In this document: in pieces, positions 8,841 through 18,558 of the stretch | Numbering within the stretch: the first letter of the stretch is position 1 | How the letters are laid out: every line of letters starts with the position of its first letter | NCBI GenBank assembly: GCA_963730305.1 | Contig: CAVSRB010000001.1 | Location: 248,001 to 312,000, forward strand | Source: CAMYMQ01 sp963730305 | Lineage (GTDB): Bacteria > Pseudomonadota > Alphaproteobacteria > Bin65 | DNA: 64,000 nt | Direction of reading: 5' to 3' | Notes under the pieces: model-generated | What the model was told of the DNA's origin: nothing | The model's input: the letters and a program-made list of their open reading frames with translations, nothing else | The model's database searches: none | Program-made: the position numbers and the translations under genes

Positions 8841-9524
8841 ATGACCGCCACCCTCGACAATATCGAAGCCTGCGTCTTCGACGCCTACGGCACCCTGTTC
8901 GACTTCAACTCGGCGGCGGCGCGCTGTCGCGACGCGCTGGGCGACAAGGCCGACGCGCTCTCGGCGATGTGGCGCGACAAGCAGCTCCAGTACACCTGGC
9001 TGCGCAGCCTGATGGGGCAGTACGAGCCGTTCTGGACCGTCACCGGCGACGCCCTCGACTACGCCATGGAGACGCTCGGCATCGACGACCGGGCGCTGCG
9101 CAATCGCCTGATGGACTGCTACCTGCACATCGATGCGTTCGAGGAGGTCGAGGGCGTCCTGGCCGCGCTCAAGGGCGCGGGCCTGAAGACGGCCATCCTG
9201 TCCAACGGCTCGCCCGAGATGCTCGACGGCGGCATCCGGCATTCCGGCATCGGCGACCTGCTCGACGGCGCCTATTCGGTCGACGAGGTCGGCATCTACA
9301 AGCCGGACCCGAGCGTCTACCAGCTCGCCGTCAAGCACCTCAAGATCCCGCCCGAGCGGATCAGCTTCCAGTCGTCCAACGCCTGGGACGCCAACGGCGC
9401 GGCGGCGTTCGGGTTCAAGGTCGTGTGGATCAACCGCTACGGCCAGCGGCGCGAGAGCCTGCCGTCGCAACCCGACATCGAGCTGAACAGCCTGACCGCC
9501 TATCCGGGCGTGCTCGGCCTGTGA
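8841..9524 (+). CDS. Haloacid dehalogenase type II (HAD superfamily)
   Basis: The protein has 227 aa. HAD motif I is FDAYGTLFD with the nucleophilic aspartate at about residue 14; motif II is ILSNGSPEML; motif III is IYKPDPSVYQ; and the type-II dehalogenase signature SSNAWDANGAAAFGF is present. The family hydrolyses L-2-haloacids to D-2-hydroxyacids through an aspartyl ester, though many members act on unknown substrates. ATG 8841 is used because homology begins there; an upstream extension to 8772 is arginine-rich and unconvincing. Its stop overlaps the GTG of the next gene (GTGA), indicating translational coupling. Confidence 0.9.
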   Translation: MTATLDNIEACVFDAYGTLFDFNSAAARCRDALGDKADALSAMWRDKQLQYTWLRSLMGQYEPFWTVTGDALDYAMETLGIDDRALRNRLMDCYLHIDAFEEVEGVLAALKGAGLKTAILSNGSPEMLDGGIRHSGIGDLLDGAYSVDEVGIYKPDPSVYQLAVKHLKIPPERISFQSSNAWDANGAAAFGFKVVWINRYGQRRESLPSQPDIELNSLTAYPGVLGL

Positions 9525-10397
9525 GCGAGGCCGCGGCGTTCACCGAGCGGCGCTACACGTCGCAGGACGGCCTGTCGCTCTATTTCCGGGACTACGGCGA
9601 TCCGGGGTCGAACCGCGCGCCCGGTGCTGTGCCTGCCGGGCCTGACCCGCAACTCCAAGGACTTCGCGGCGCTGGCCGGACGGTTGGCGGCCGAGCGGCG
9701 GGTCGTCTGCCCCGACCTGCGCGGGCGGGGCCGATCCGACTACGACCCCAAGCCGGCCAACTACCAGCCGACCACCTACATCAACGACCTCCGCCACCTG
9801 ATCGCGGTGTGCGGCCTGCACGGGCTGGTCGTCGTCGGCACGTCGCTGGGCGGGCTGTTGTCGATGGGCCTGGGCGTCGCCGTGCCGAGCGCGCTCGCCG
9901 GGGTCGTGCTCAACGACGTCGGCCCCGAGATCACCCCGGCCGCGGCCGAGGAGATCTTCGACTACGTCTCGCACGACCAGCCGCAGAGCGACTTCGAGGG
10001 CGCCGTCGCGGCCGCGCGGCAGCGGTTCGCCGCGTTCGACGCCTGGAGCGACGACGATCTGCGCGACGTCGCCGAAGCGACCTACCGGCTCGGCGAGGAC
10101 GGCGTCTGGCATTTCGATTGGGACACCCGCCTGGCCGAACCGCTGCGCCGCGGCTCTGAAAGCCACGACCTGTGGGCGCTGTTCGGCGCCCTGCGCAACG
10201 TCCCGGTCCTGGCGATCCGGGGCGCCAAGTCGGACCTGCTGTCCGAAGACGGCTTCGCCGCGATGGCCGCCGGCCACCCGGACCTGGCAACGGCCGTGGT
10301 CGAGGGCGTCGGCCACGCGCCGCGCCTGACCGAGCCCGCCGCCGCCGCCGCCATCGACGCCTTCCTCGCCCGGCTGGACGCCGACCATGGCGCTTGA
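9521..10397 (+). pseudogene. Alpha/beta hydrolase, interrupted by a +1 frameshift
   Basis: Frame one from GTG 9521 reads TERRYTSQDGLSLYFRDYGD, the usual N-terminal strand of these hydrolases. The remainder, VLCLPGLTRNSKDF onward, is in the next frame from about 9621. One extra base at 9612-9623 (GCGCGCCCGGTG) explains this, and removing it gives an intact 291-aa protein. The nucleophile elbow is VVGTSLGGLLS, the acid is around DVAEATYRL to IRGAKSDLL, and the histidine is in VEGVGHAP. The gene overlaps the dehalogenase by 4 bases and the dehydratase by 11. Either the gene is truly broken, it restarts at GTG 9624, or the base is an error. Confidence 0.75.
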
Positions 10398-11436
10398 GCC
10401 GCCGGCCTTCGCCGACATCGTCGACGCCGCCGCGGGACTGCGCGGCCGGTCGGTGGTAACGCCGTTGATCCGCTCCGCCGCGCTCGACGCCGCCGTGGGC
10501 GCGCGGGTGGCGGTCAAGGCCGAGACGCTGCAGGTCTCGGGATCGTTCAAGTATCGGGGCGCCTTCACCGCGATCGCCCGCCTGCCCGAGGCGCAGCGCC
10601 GCCGGGGCGTGGTCGCCTATTCCTCGGGCAACCACGCCAAGGCGGTGGCGACGGCGGCGCGCGACTTCGGCTGTCCGGCGACCATCGTGATGCCGACCGA
10701 CGCCCCGGCGGCGAAGGTCGCAGGCACCCGGGCGGCCGGCGCGGAAATCGTCACCTACGACCGCCGGACCGACGACCGCGAAGCCATCGCCCGGCGGATC
10801 GCCGAGGAGACCGGACGGCCGATCATCCACCCCTACGACCATCCCGACACCATCGCCGGTCAGGGCACGGTCGGCAGCGAGATCGCCGACCAGTGCCGCC
10901 AACTGGGCCTGGCGCCGGACGCGGTCCTGGTGCCGTGCAGCGGCGGCGGGCTGATCGCCGGTATCGCGCTGGCGCTGGAAGCGAAGCTGCCGGCTGCGCG
11001 CTGCTGGGCGGTCGAGCCTGAGGCCTATGACGACACGCGGCGGTCGCTCGACGCCGGTGAGCGGCGCGATGTCCCCACGTCGGGCACGTCGATCTGCGAT
11101 TCCCTGCAGTCACCCATGCCCGGGGAATTGACCTTCGCGGTCAACCGGCGGCTGCTCGCGGGCGCGCTGACGGTATCGGACGCCGAGGTGCTCGGCGCCA
11201 TGCGGTTCGCCTTCGAGGAACTGAAGCTGGTGGTGGAGCCCGGCGGCGCAGTGGCGCTCGCCGCCCTGCTCACCGGTGCGCTCGACGAGATGCCCGGCAA
11301 GCGCCCGGCCGAGATCGTGGTGGTCTGCTCGGGCGCGAATGTCGATCCGGCGATGGTCGGCCGGGCCCTGTCCGCGCCACCCGTGTCCGCGCCATCCCTG
11401 TCTGAGCCACCCGTACCGGCGTCACCCACGGCCTAG
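10387..11436 (+). CDS. Threonine/serine dehydratase, PLP fold type II
   Basis: This 349-aa PLP enzyme deaminates threonine or serine to a 2-oxoacid and ammonia, or racemises serine in some relatives. The PLP lysine is in SGSFKYRGA at about residue 55, the substrate loop is SSGNHAKAVA, and the phosphate-binding glycine loop is PCSGGGLIAG. No C-terminal ACT regulatory domain is present, so it resembles catabolic or short-form enzymes rather than biosynthetic IlvA. The last about 25 residues are a low-complexity Pro/Ser/Ala tail encoded by short degenerate repeats. It overlaps the preceding hydrolase by 11 bases and ends the dehalogenase-hydrolase-dehydratase operon. Confidence 0.88.
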   Translation: MALEPPAFADIVDAAAGLRGRSVVTPLIRSAALDAAVGARVAVKAETLQVSGSFKYRGAFTAIARLPEAQRRRGVVAYSSGNHAKAVATAARDFGCPATIVMPTDAPAAKVAGTRAAGAEIVTYDRRTDDREAIARRIAEETGRPIIHPYDHPDTIAGQGTVGSEIADQCRQLGLAPDAVLVPCSGGGLIAGIALALEAKLPAARCWAVEPEAYDDTRRSLDAGERRDVPTSGTSICDSLQSPMPGELTFAVNRRLLAGALTVSDAEVLGAMRFAFEELKLVVEPGGAVALAALLTGALDEMPGKRPAEIVVVCSGANVDPAMVGRALSAPPVSAPSLSEPPVPASPTA

Positions 11437-11469
11437 CCGGCCGCGGGTCGACCGCGCGGTCGCGCCGAT

Positions 11470-12027
11470 CTAGCTCGCCGCGGCCTTGGGGCCGCCGGTG
11501 CCGGAGACCTCCGACAAGAGCGGCTTGTTGGCGGCTGCGGGCTGAGACGGCGCGGGCTCCGACGCGACCGGCTGGACCGGCGCGACCTGCTCGGCCGGCA
11601 TGCCGCCGCGGCGCGCCGACTTGCCCTCGAACTGGGCGCCGCTCTCGATCGACAGCACGTCGTGGGCGACGTCGCCGCGGACGTGCGCGCTGCGCGCGAT
11701 GACCACGGTGCGCGCGTTGATCTCGCCGTTCAGCGTGCCGCTGACGTGGACCTCGTCGGCGGTGATCGAGCCGTCGACCACGCCGTTGTCGCCGATCGTC
11801 AGGCTCCGCGCCTCGATGTCGCCGTCGACGCGGCCGTCGATCTGGACGTCGCCGTCGCAGGTCAGGTTGCCGGTGACATGCAACCCTTCGCTGATGATCG
11901 ACGGCATCGCCGCGGCCTTCGGCGCCGCCTTCGGCTTGGGAGCCGGGACGTCGGCGGGTTTCGAGGTCACGCTCGCTTCCGGTTGCTTCGGCTTCGGCTG
12001 CTCTTTGGACTTGTCCCTTGAGAACAC
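11470..12027 (-). CDS. Bactofilin family cytoskeletal protein
   Basis: This 185-aa protein has a lysine/proline/alanine-rich N-terminal 45 residues. A bactofilin beta-helix core follows (about 45-135), shown by repeated short strands such as GNLTCDGDVQIDGRVDGDI, NGVVDGSITADEVHVSG and VVIARSAHVRGDV. A proline-rich tail completes it. Bactofilins polymerise without nucleotide at the inner membrane and localise cell-wall enzymes. The gene sits directly downstream of an M23 endopeptidase on the same strand, the classic bactofilin partner arrangement, which supports a cell-shape role. Confidence 0.92.
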   Translation of the reverse strand: MFSRDKSKEQPKPKQPEASVTSKPADVPAPKPKAAPKAAAMPSIISEGLHVTGNLTCDGDVQIDGRVDGDIEARSLTIGDNGVVDGSITADEVHVSGTLNGEINARTVVIARSAHVRGDVAHDVLSIESGAQFEGKSARRGGMPAEQVAPVQPVASEPAPSQPAAANKPLLSEVSGTGGPKAAAS

Positions 12028-12155
12028 TTCGGACCTCTTTTCAAAAGGTTACCAGGTGACGCTCCGCGTGGAGCGGTATTTACCCATGCTCACGCGACAA
12101 ATTCAAAGAATAATTCACAACATATTGAAATATTTAACAATACTGTCGCAGTACC

Positions 12156-13247
12156 CTAACCTTTGAAGATGTATTTGCCGGCGGTGATGAATTTCATCGG
12201 GTTGTGCGGCCGGCCTTCGAAGATCACTTCGTAGTGGACGTGGGGGCCGGTGCTGCGGCCGGTGGTGCCGAGCAGGCCGATCTTGTCGCGGAAGCCGACC
12301 TTCTGCCCCTTGGTCACCAGCATCTTCTTGAGATGCGCGTAACGCGTGCGCACGCCCATGCCGTGGTCGATCTCGATCATCCAGCCGTAGCCGCCGCGCC
12401 AGCCCGCGAACACCACCGTGCCCCGGGCGGTGCTGAGCACCGGCGTGTTGATCAGGTAGGCGAAGTCGAGCCCGTTGTGGCGCGATATCTTGCCGGTGAT
12501 CGGGTCGCGGCGCGTGCCGAAGCCGCTCGATTTCCGGTAGTGGTCGAGGGGCGCGATCAGGGGCAGGCTGGCCATCACCCGCTGCAGCTTCCGCCAGCGG
12601 TCGAGCAGCCGCTCGAGCCGCGCCGCCTGGACGGCGAAGGCGTCGCTCGGGTCGGCCGACGCGACGAGCGTATTCTCGGGCCCGCCCTTGCCGTCCTTGG
12701 TCAGGCCGCGGACCAGCTTGTCGGGGTCGAGGCCGGTCATGGCGATGACCTTCTCGATCTCCTCGATGCGGTGGGCGGTCTTGGTGTCCAGTTCGGCCAG
12801 CAGCTTGCCCTTGGCGGCGAGCTGCCGCTTCATGGCGTCGAGACGCTCCTCGAGGCCTTCCTGCTTGCGGGACAGCACCAGCTTGTCCCGCATCAGGCGG
12901 CTGACCGTCCTGGCAGCCGGCCCGACCGCCGCCGTCGCCTGGTCGTCCTTGGTCCAGCCGAGTGTCGGCGCCACGCTCTGCGGCTGGAAGGCGCCCTGCG
13001 GCCGCGTCTGGCGCATGCGCGCCTCGGCGATGACGGCGTCCTTGTCGCGCAGCACCCGGTCGTAGGTCACGAAGTAGAAGGTGGCGAATGCCGACCACAG
13101 GAGGGCGGCGGTAACCACGAGAAAGGCGCTAATCTGTGCTTTTTGCGTCAGGCGGAAGTAATTCACCCGCCCGTGGGCCCTGTAGTGAAACTCGCGCTCC
13201 GGAAACAGATTCAAGAAGCGCGCGTAAAGGTCCCTGATCCTCTTCAT
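12156..13247 (-). CDS. Membrane-anchored M23 (LytM) peptidoglycan endopeptidase
   Basis: The protein has 363 aa. A cytoplasmic N-terminus (residues 1-35) is followed by one membrane span (about 38-60, AQISAFLVVTAALLWSAFATF). A predicted coiled coil covers roughly 115-165, and a C-terminal LytM domain carries the zinc motifs HNGLDFA near residue 257 and HVHYE near 335. M23 enzymes cut peptide cross-links in the cell wall. ATG 13247 is preferred over TTG 13259 because GGGACGG precedes it at the right distance. Bactofilin follows after 128 bases of AT-rich DNA, so localised wall cutting guided by bactofilin is likely. Confidence 0.9.
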   Translation of the reverse strand: MKRIRDLYARFLNLFPEREFHYRAHGRVNYFRLTQKAQISAFLVVTAALLWSAFATFYFVTYDRVLRDKDAVIAEARMRQTRPQGAFQPQSVAPTLGWTKDDQATAAVGPAARTVSRLMRDKLVLSRKQEGLEERLDAMKRQLAAKGKLLAELDTKTAHRIEEIEKVIAMTGLDPDKLVRGLTKDGKGGPENTLVASADPSDAFAVQAARLERLLDRWRKLQRVMASLPLIAPLDHYRKSSGFGTRRDPITGKISRHNGLDFAYLINTPVLSTARGTVVFAGWRGGYGWMIEIDHGMGVRTRYAHLKKMLVTKGQKVGFRDKIGLLGTTGRSTGPHVHYEVIFEGRPHNPMKFITAGKYIFKG

Positions 13248-13751
13248 CACCCGTCCCAATGCCCGTTACCCCAATCTCCGCATCCACGCAGGCGGAGACT
13301 CGACCCCGATCGCCCTTGTCTCGGGCAATGGCCAACACCGGCTCTTGTCCGGCACGCGCCCGGTCTTTTATTCCTCCCGTGGCGCCGGCCAGCGAACGTC
13401 AAGCGTCCGCTTCTGTTTACGTAAGGTCGCGAGTATGCCTCCATTCTGGATACCATTGCCGGACCGCCGGAACAACGAAGAATGTCCGCCGACGAAGCCT
13501 TGCGGGAAGCGTCGGCGGGCCGTTCTGCGTATGGGGAAAACCCCGACCCGGAGGCCGCGCAACCGTCATGGAGGCCCTGCGCGGCGAAGAACCCGAACCA
13601 TCGGCGAGGTTTGCGACCAGAAAGTGACCGGCATCGGGCGGATCGAAGGCTTTTCGCAGCTGCGACAAACTGAGGCCGGACAGCCTGTACGCATCGGGTC
13701 CATGTTCCCACGCGATTGGTCCCCGCCCCCGCTTCGACTAGCCTCTACCCG
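13248..13751. other. 504-base intergenic region, no gene supported
   Basis: Several open frames cross this stretch on both strands, but none has a ribosome site, family motif or third-position bias that sets it apart. It separates divergent transcription units (M23 gene leftward, MFS gene rightward) and should carry both promoters. No repeat or strong hairpin was seen. Confidence 0.5.
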
Positions 13752-15005
13752 ATGAATGGCCCCGAAACCCAAGCCGTGACGGCCGCGCCCGCGCCGCCGG
13801 AAGCGACCCCTGCGCCGGGCGCACCGAGCGGTGCGGCCCTGCCGCGCCTGATCGTCCTGGTCAGCAACGTCGGCATCGGCCTGATGGCGATGACCATCTG
13901 CATTCCGTCGATGCCGAGCTGGGAAGCGGTGTTCGGGACGACCACCGCCGACGTCCAGCTCACCTACAGCGCCTACCTGCTCGCCTTCGCGTCGATGCAG
14001 CTGTTGTGCGGGCCGCTGTCGGACCGGTTCGGGCGACGGCCGGTGATCCTGGGCGGGCTGGTGACCGTCGTCGCCGGCAGCGTGCTGGCCGCGCTGGCGC
14101 CGACGATCGAGGTGCTGATCGCCGCCCGGGCGATCCAGGCCGGCGGCGCCACCGCGGGCATGGTCGTCGGCCGCGCCCTGGTCCAGGACATGTTCGGCGG
14201 CACGGACCGCACGCGGGTGCTGGCCTATATGGGCATCGTGATGGGCGCGGCCCCGCCGCTTTTCGTGCTGCTGGGCGGCTACCTCCATACCTATGTCGGC
14301 TGGCAGGCGACCTTCGTCTTCGTCGCCGCGGCCGCGGCCCTGCTGCTGGCCGCCTCGGCGGTCGTGCTGCCCCGCACCCCCAGGCGAGCGGCGGCGGACG
14401 CGGGCCGCCGGGGCATCCTGTCGGTCTACGCCATGCTGCTGCGCAACCCGACCTTCGTCATGTACGCCCTGGCGATCGCCGGCTGCTCGGCCGCCTTCTA
14501 CGTCTATCTCGCCGGCACGCCCGCGGTGCTCAACCGGCTCGGGGTCGGCCCCGAAGCGGTCGGCTGGTACCTGCTGTTCTGTACCGGCGCGTATGTCGTC
14601 GGCAACTTCCTGACCTCCCGCATCGTCAACAAGGTCGGCGAGCGCAGCCTGCTTGGCATCGGCGAGACGGCGGCGCTGGCCGGGCCGGTGGCCGCGCTGG
14701 CGATCGGCCTGACCGGCAACGACTCGGCGGTCGTCTTCCTGCTGCCGCTGATCCTGATGGGCTTCGGCCACGGCATGGTCATGCCGACCTCGCTGACCGG
14801 CGTGATCGGCCAGCACCCCGAACACGCCGGCGCGGCCGCCGCGATCTCGGGCTCGATGCAGCAGGCCTTCGGCGCGATCGCCGCCTACGCCCTCGGCCTG
14901 TTCGCGATGATCACCCAGGCGTCGATGGCGCTGACCCTGGTCGCGGTGTCGCTGATCGCCGCGGTGGCGGTCGCCCTGCTGCTGTTGCGCTACGCCAGGG
15001 CCTAG
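13752..15005 (+). CDS. MFS drug-resistance transporter, Bcr/CflA family
   Basis: This 417-aa integral membrane protein has about 12 hydrophobic spans. It carries the MFS motif A GPLSDRFGRRPVIL in the loop between spans 2 and 3, and the Bcr/CflA-type block QAGGATAGMVVGRALVQDMF. The family exports drugs or small metabolites by proton antiport. About 35 proline/alanine-rich residues precede the first span. The start chosen is ATG 13752; an in-frame extension upstream (13716) lacks support. The next gene starts 35 bases downstream, so the two may share a transcript. Confidence 0.88.
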   Translation: MNGPETQAVTAAPAPPEATPAPGAPSGAALPRLIVLVSNVGIGLMAMTICIPSMPSWEAVFGTTTADVQLTYSAYLLAFASMQLLCGPLSDRFGRRPVILGGLVTVVAGSVLAALAPTIEVLIAARAIQAGGATAGMVVGRALVQDMFGGTDRTRVLAYMGIVMGAAPPLFVLLGGYLHTYVGWQATFVFVAAAAALLLAASAVVLPRTPRRAAADAGRRGILSVYAMLLRNPTFVMYALAIAGCSAAFYVYLAGTPAVLNRLGVGPEAVGWYLLFCTGAYVVGNFLTSRIVNKVGERSLLGIGETAALAGPVAALAIGLTGNDSAVVFLLPLILMGFGHGMVMPTSLTGVIGQHPEHAGAAAAISGSMQQAFGAIAAYALGLFAMITQASMALTLVAVSLIAAVAVALLLLRYARA

Positions 15006-15040
15006 GCGCACCGCCCCTTCTTCGACGAGGATCGATCGCG

Positions 15041-15478
15041 ATGAGCCAAGGCAAGCCGTTCGTCCACCGCACCCAGGTCCGCTTCTCGCAGACCGACCCG
15101 GCGGGCTACGTGTTCTATCCGCGCTTCTTCGAGATGTTCCAGGCGGCGGTCGAGGACTGGTTCTACGAGGAGCTGGAGATCGACTATGCCGACATGTTCC
15201 GCGGCGGCCGGGGCCTGCCGACGGCCCACACCGAATGCGACTTCATCAACCCCTGCCGGCTCGGCGACCTGCTCGAGCTGACCGTGCTGCTGGAGAAGAT
15301 CGGCAAGAGCTCGATCACGATCCGCTTCGTCGGCCGCGTCGGCGAAACCCTGTGCCTGAAGGCGCTGTCCGTGCTGGTCCTGATCGACACCGGCGACGGC
15401 AAGCCGCGCGAGATCGCGTCGGACGTGCGCGGCCCGCTCGAGGCCTACGCCCGCGCCACGGCGGACCAGGTGGACTGA
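15041..15478 (+). CDS. Acyl-CoA thioesterase, 4-hydroxybenzoyl-CoA thioesterase type
   Basis: This 145-aa hot-dog-fold protein has the motif RFSQTDPAGYVFYPRFFEMF, in which the aspartate of TDPAG is the catalytic residue in 4HBT-type enzymes. The length fits one hot-dog domain. The product hydrolyses an acyl- or aroyl-CoA ester; the actual substrate cannot be told. It follows the MFS gene on the same strand and is convergent with the TRAP operon. Given other aromatic-degradation genes in the window, an aroyl-CoA substrate is possible but not shown. Confidence 0.85.
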   Translation: MSQGKPFVHRTQVRFSQTDPAGYVFYPRFFEMFQAAVEDWFYEELEIDYADMFRGGRGLPTAHTECDFINPCRLGDLLELTVLLEKIGKSSITIRFVGRVGETLCLKALSVLVLIDTGDGKPREIASDVRGPLEAYARATADQVD

Positions 15479-15512
15479 ACGGACGGACTGACGGAGCGAA
15501 CCCGGCGGCCGG

Positions 15513-16812
15513 TCAATCGCCCATCAGCTTGGGCAGCCACAGCGCGATGTCGGGGACGGCGATGATCAGCGCCAGGCCGACGAGGCTGGCGATGACGAAG
15601 GGCCACACGCCGGCGAAGATCGCCCACAGGCTGACGTCGTCGAGCACGGTCTTGACCACGAACACGTTCATGCCGATCGGCGGGGTGATCAGGCCGATCT
15701 CGACCACCACGATCGCGACGATGCCGAACCAGACCAGGTCGACGCCCATCGGCGTCAGCACCGCCGCGAAGATCGGCACGGTCAGCAGCAGCATCGCCAG
15801 GCTGTCGAACACGCAGCCGAGCACCAGGTAGATCACGCACATCGCGATCACCACGCCCACCGCCGGGGCGTTCAGCGACTCGATGAACGTCACCATCGCG
15901 GCGGTCAGGCCGGCGAGATTGACGAAGTTGGAGAAGACCAGCGCGCCGAAGGCGACGAAGAAGATCATCCCCGCGGTCACGCCCGCCTCGATCAGCGAGT
16001 CGACGAAGGCCGACCATGGCATCCGCCGCCGCGCGATCGCGAACAGGAGCGAGCCCATCGCGCCGATCCCCGCCGCCTCGGTCGGCGTGAAGATGCCCAG
16101 ATAGATGCCGCCCAGCACCAGCACGAACAGGGCGACGACGGCCCAGACGCGCCCGAGCAGGCGCCAGCGGCGGGCCCACGGGATACGCTCGCCGCGAGGG
16201 CCCAGCGCCGGCTTGACCATGCAGACCAACTGGATCGCCCCCATGTAGGCCACGATCAGCAGGATGCCGGGGATGACGCCGGCGATGAACAGCTTGCCGA
16301 TGTCGGTCTCGGTCAGGATGCCGTAGATCACCATCGGCACGCTGGGCGGGATCAGGATGCCGAGCGTGCCGCCCGCGGCCACCGAGCCGGCGGCGAGACT
16401 GTCGGAGTAGCCGTAGCGCCGCATCGACGGCATCGCCACCTTGGCCATGGTCGCCGCCGTCGCCAGGGAGCTGCCCGACACCGCCGCGAAGGCGCCGCAG
16501 GCCGCGATCGTCGCCATCGCCAGGCCACCCCGGCGATGGCCCAGCCAGGCGTTGGTCGCGTCGTAGAGGTCCTCGGACAACTGGGCGCGGTGGATGAAGG
16601 TGCCCATCAGGATGAACAGCGGCAACACGGAGAAGCCGTAGTTCATGACTGAGGTCCATGATCTGCTGGCCCGACATCTCGATCGCGGGACCGAGGCCGT
16701 CGCGCACGTAGGCGAAACCGCCCAGGCCGACGATCAGCAGCGAGAAGCCGAGCGGCACACCCAGGAAGCAGATCACGAACAGGATTGCGAAACCGACCAG
16801 CGACTCGATCAT
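15513..16812 (-). pseudogene. dctM: TRAP transporter large permease DctM, frameshifted
   Basis: The first 55 residues from ATG 16812 (ESLVGFAILFVICFLGVPLG) are in one frame. The rest, from MNYGFSVLPLFILMGTFI onward, is in another. One extra base at 16647 separates them; without it the protein is 432 aa, the usual DctM size, with about 12 spans and the family motifs GILIPPSVPMVIYGI and GLITPPIGMNVFVVK. DctM forms the ion-driven channel of tripartite periplasmic transporters. It is the last gene of a five-gene leftward operon, 16 bases after dctQ. Whether the frameshift is real is uncertain, because similar one-base insertions occur elsewhere in the window. Confidence 0.85.
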
Positions 16813-16828
16813 TGCCCGGTCCCGGCCG

Positions 16829-17365
16829 TCAATTCGCGGCGCGCAGCGTGGCGCCGACGCCCCGGCGCAGGTAGTGCCACAGGATCGCGACCTGGATGCC
16901 CACCGCGACCAGCGACAGGCCGCACATGACGTAGGCGATCGGGAAGATGCGCCACTCCAGGAAGCCCGTGACCTGCCGGCTGGCGTGCAGCGACAGGGCC
17001 TGGCGCCACATCAGGAAGGCGATCAGCAAGAGCGAGGCGATGCTGACCACCATGACGCAGATGCGCTGGATCACGCCGCGCCGGCCGACGAAGAACTTGT
17101 CGAAGATCGACACCACGATATGACCCTCGGCCCAGGTCACCATCGGCAGCGACGTGAAGATCAGGAAGGCGAGCATGAACTGGATGATCTCGAAGCCGCC
17201 CGGAATCGGCGCGCTGAACAGGTAGCGCATGAACACGTCGACGAAGATCAGCGCCATCATCGCGAACACCACCAGCGCGATCAGCGCCCGCAAGCTGCGG
17301 CTCAGGAAGGCCGGGATCTCGACCTCGCCCCGCGTCGGGTCCTTGACCAGTTCGGCTTCAGACAT
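16829..17365 (-). CDS. dctQ: TRAP transporter small permease DctQ
   Basis: This 178-aa membrane protein has four predicted spans (about 27-48, 62-83, 105-125, 145-168). It carries the DctQ features FVDVFMRYLFSAPIPGGFE and TWAEGHIVVSIFDKF. It partners DctM and the periplasmic binding protein DctP in sodium-coupled uptake of organic acids or related solutes. It lies 18 bases downstream of the deacetylase-like gene and 16 bases before dctM, so the genes form one operon. Confidence 0.9.
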   Translation of the reverse strand: MSEAELVKDPTRGEVEIPAFLSRSLRALIALVVFAMMALIFVDVFMRYLFSAPIPGGFEIIQFMLAFLIFTSLPMVTWAEGHIVVSIFDKFFVGRRGVIQRICVMVVSIASLLLIAFLMWRQALSLHASRQVTGFLEWRIFPIAYVMCGLSLVAVGIQVAILWHYLRRGVGATLRAAN

Positions 17366-17383
17366 CGGACGAACGCGCCGCCG

Positions 17384-18475
17384 TCACAACGATGACAGTA
17401 TCGCCGACACCGCGGCGACCGCCTCCGCCTGGTGCGGCAACAACGGGTCCGCGCTCCCGTCTGGCGGGAGGAAGGGATCGACGACGTCGGTGCGGAACCC
17501 GGAGAGGCATTCGAGGACGGCGAGGGCGTGGAATGGAACGGTGTGGAGACTGTACCCACCCTCATGAAGCATTGCGAGCCGTCCGCTGCAAGTCTCGTGT
17601 GCCTGCAATTTCACTATTTGGGCCATGCGCCGGAAGCTGGCACTGGTCAGGCTCATGCGGGCGAGCGGGTCATGCATGCCGGCGTCGAAGCCGCAGGGCA
17701 CGATGATCAGGTCGGGCCGGAACCGTTGCAGCGCGGGCACCACCACCTGTTCGAGCGCCGCGACATAGGCCGCCTCGCCGCTGCCCGCGGGCAGCGGGAT
17801 GTTGATGTTGAAGCCGCGGCCCGGGCCCTCGCCGACGTCGGTGGCCGGGCCGGAGCCGGGCGGGAACACGCCGTCCTGGTGCAGCGACACGGCGAGCACC
17901 CGCGGATCCTCCCAGAAGATCGCCTGGGTGCCGTTGCCGTGGTGCGCGTCCCAGTCGACGATCGCGACCCGGTCGAGCCCGCGCGCCTCGAGCGCGTGCA
18001 GCGCGGCGATGGCGGCGTTGCCGAACACGCAGAAGCCCTTGCCCTCGCCCGGTTCGGCGTGATGGCCGGGCGGCCGGATCAGGGCGTAGGCGTTCTCGAC
18101 CGTGCCGTCGATCACGGCGTCGACCGCCGCGATCGACCCGCCCGCCGCAAGCGCCGCGATCTCGTAGCCGTTCTTGCCGATATGCGTGGTCGCGCGCGCG
18201 GCGATGTTGCCCCCGCCGCGCTCGCTGACCTCGCGGATGTAGGCGATGTAGTCGGCTGTGTGGGCGCGGCCGATCTCCGCCTCGGTCGCCGGCCGCGCCG
18301 GGATGGCGGCGAGCTGCGCCGTCAGGCCGCTGGCGTCGAGCAGGTTCTTGATCCGCCGCTTGCCCTCGGCGCTCTCGAGATGCGGGGTCGGTTCGACCCA
18401 GGGGCTCGGCGGGCCGAACTGGTTCCCCGAATCGTGCCACATGTAGCGCTCGTCCCAGACCAGTCCCGTGGTCAT
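17384..18475 (-). CDS. Histone-deacetylase-like / acetylpolyamine amidohydrolase
   Basis: This 363-aa class II HDAC-fold enzyme is zinc dependent. The catalytic histidine pair is in IRPPGHHAE (about residues 136-143), the zinc ligands are in VDWDAHHGNGTQ (near 175) and CGFDAGMHDP (third ligand, near 262), and the catalytic tyrosine equivalent is in HEGGYSL. Bacterial members remove acetyl groups from acetylpolyamines or other N-acyl amines. ATG 18475 has GGGGAG just upstream and is preferred to GTG 18481. It sits between dctP and dctQ of a TRAP system and downstream of a class III aminotransferase, which suggests that an imported N-acetylated amine is the substrate; this is inference from context. 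Confidence 0.88.
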   Translation of the reverse strand: MTTGLVWDERYMWHDSGNQFGPPSPWVEPTPHLESAEGKRRIKNLLDASGLTAQLAAIPARPATEAEIGRAHTADYIAYIREVSERGGGNIAARATTHIGKNGYEIAALAAGGSIAAVDAVIDGTVENAYALIRPPGHHAEPGEGKGFCVFGNAAIAALHALEARGLDRVAIVDWDAHHGNGTQAIFWEDPRVLAVSLHQDGVFPPGSGPATDVGEGPGRGFNINIPLPAGSGEAAYVAALEQVVVPALQRFRPDLIIVPCGFDAGMHDPLARMSLTSASFRRMAQIVKLQAHETCSGRLAMLHEGGYSLHTVPFHALAVLECLSGFRTDVVDPFLPPDGSADPLLPHQAEAVAAVSAILSSL

Positions 18476-18558
18476 CTGCACTCCCCGCTCGTTGGGAAAC
18501 CCGGTCCGGACCGGACCGGCGCCAGGGCCGATCCGGTCCGGGACGCCGGTTCAGGTGG

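Noticed and set aside
13247..13711. Leftward and rightward open frames in the M23-MFS intergenic region
   Set aside because: No ribosome sites, no recognisable motif, and several overlapping frames open equally because of high GC.
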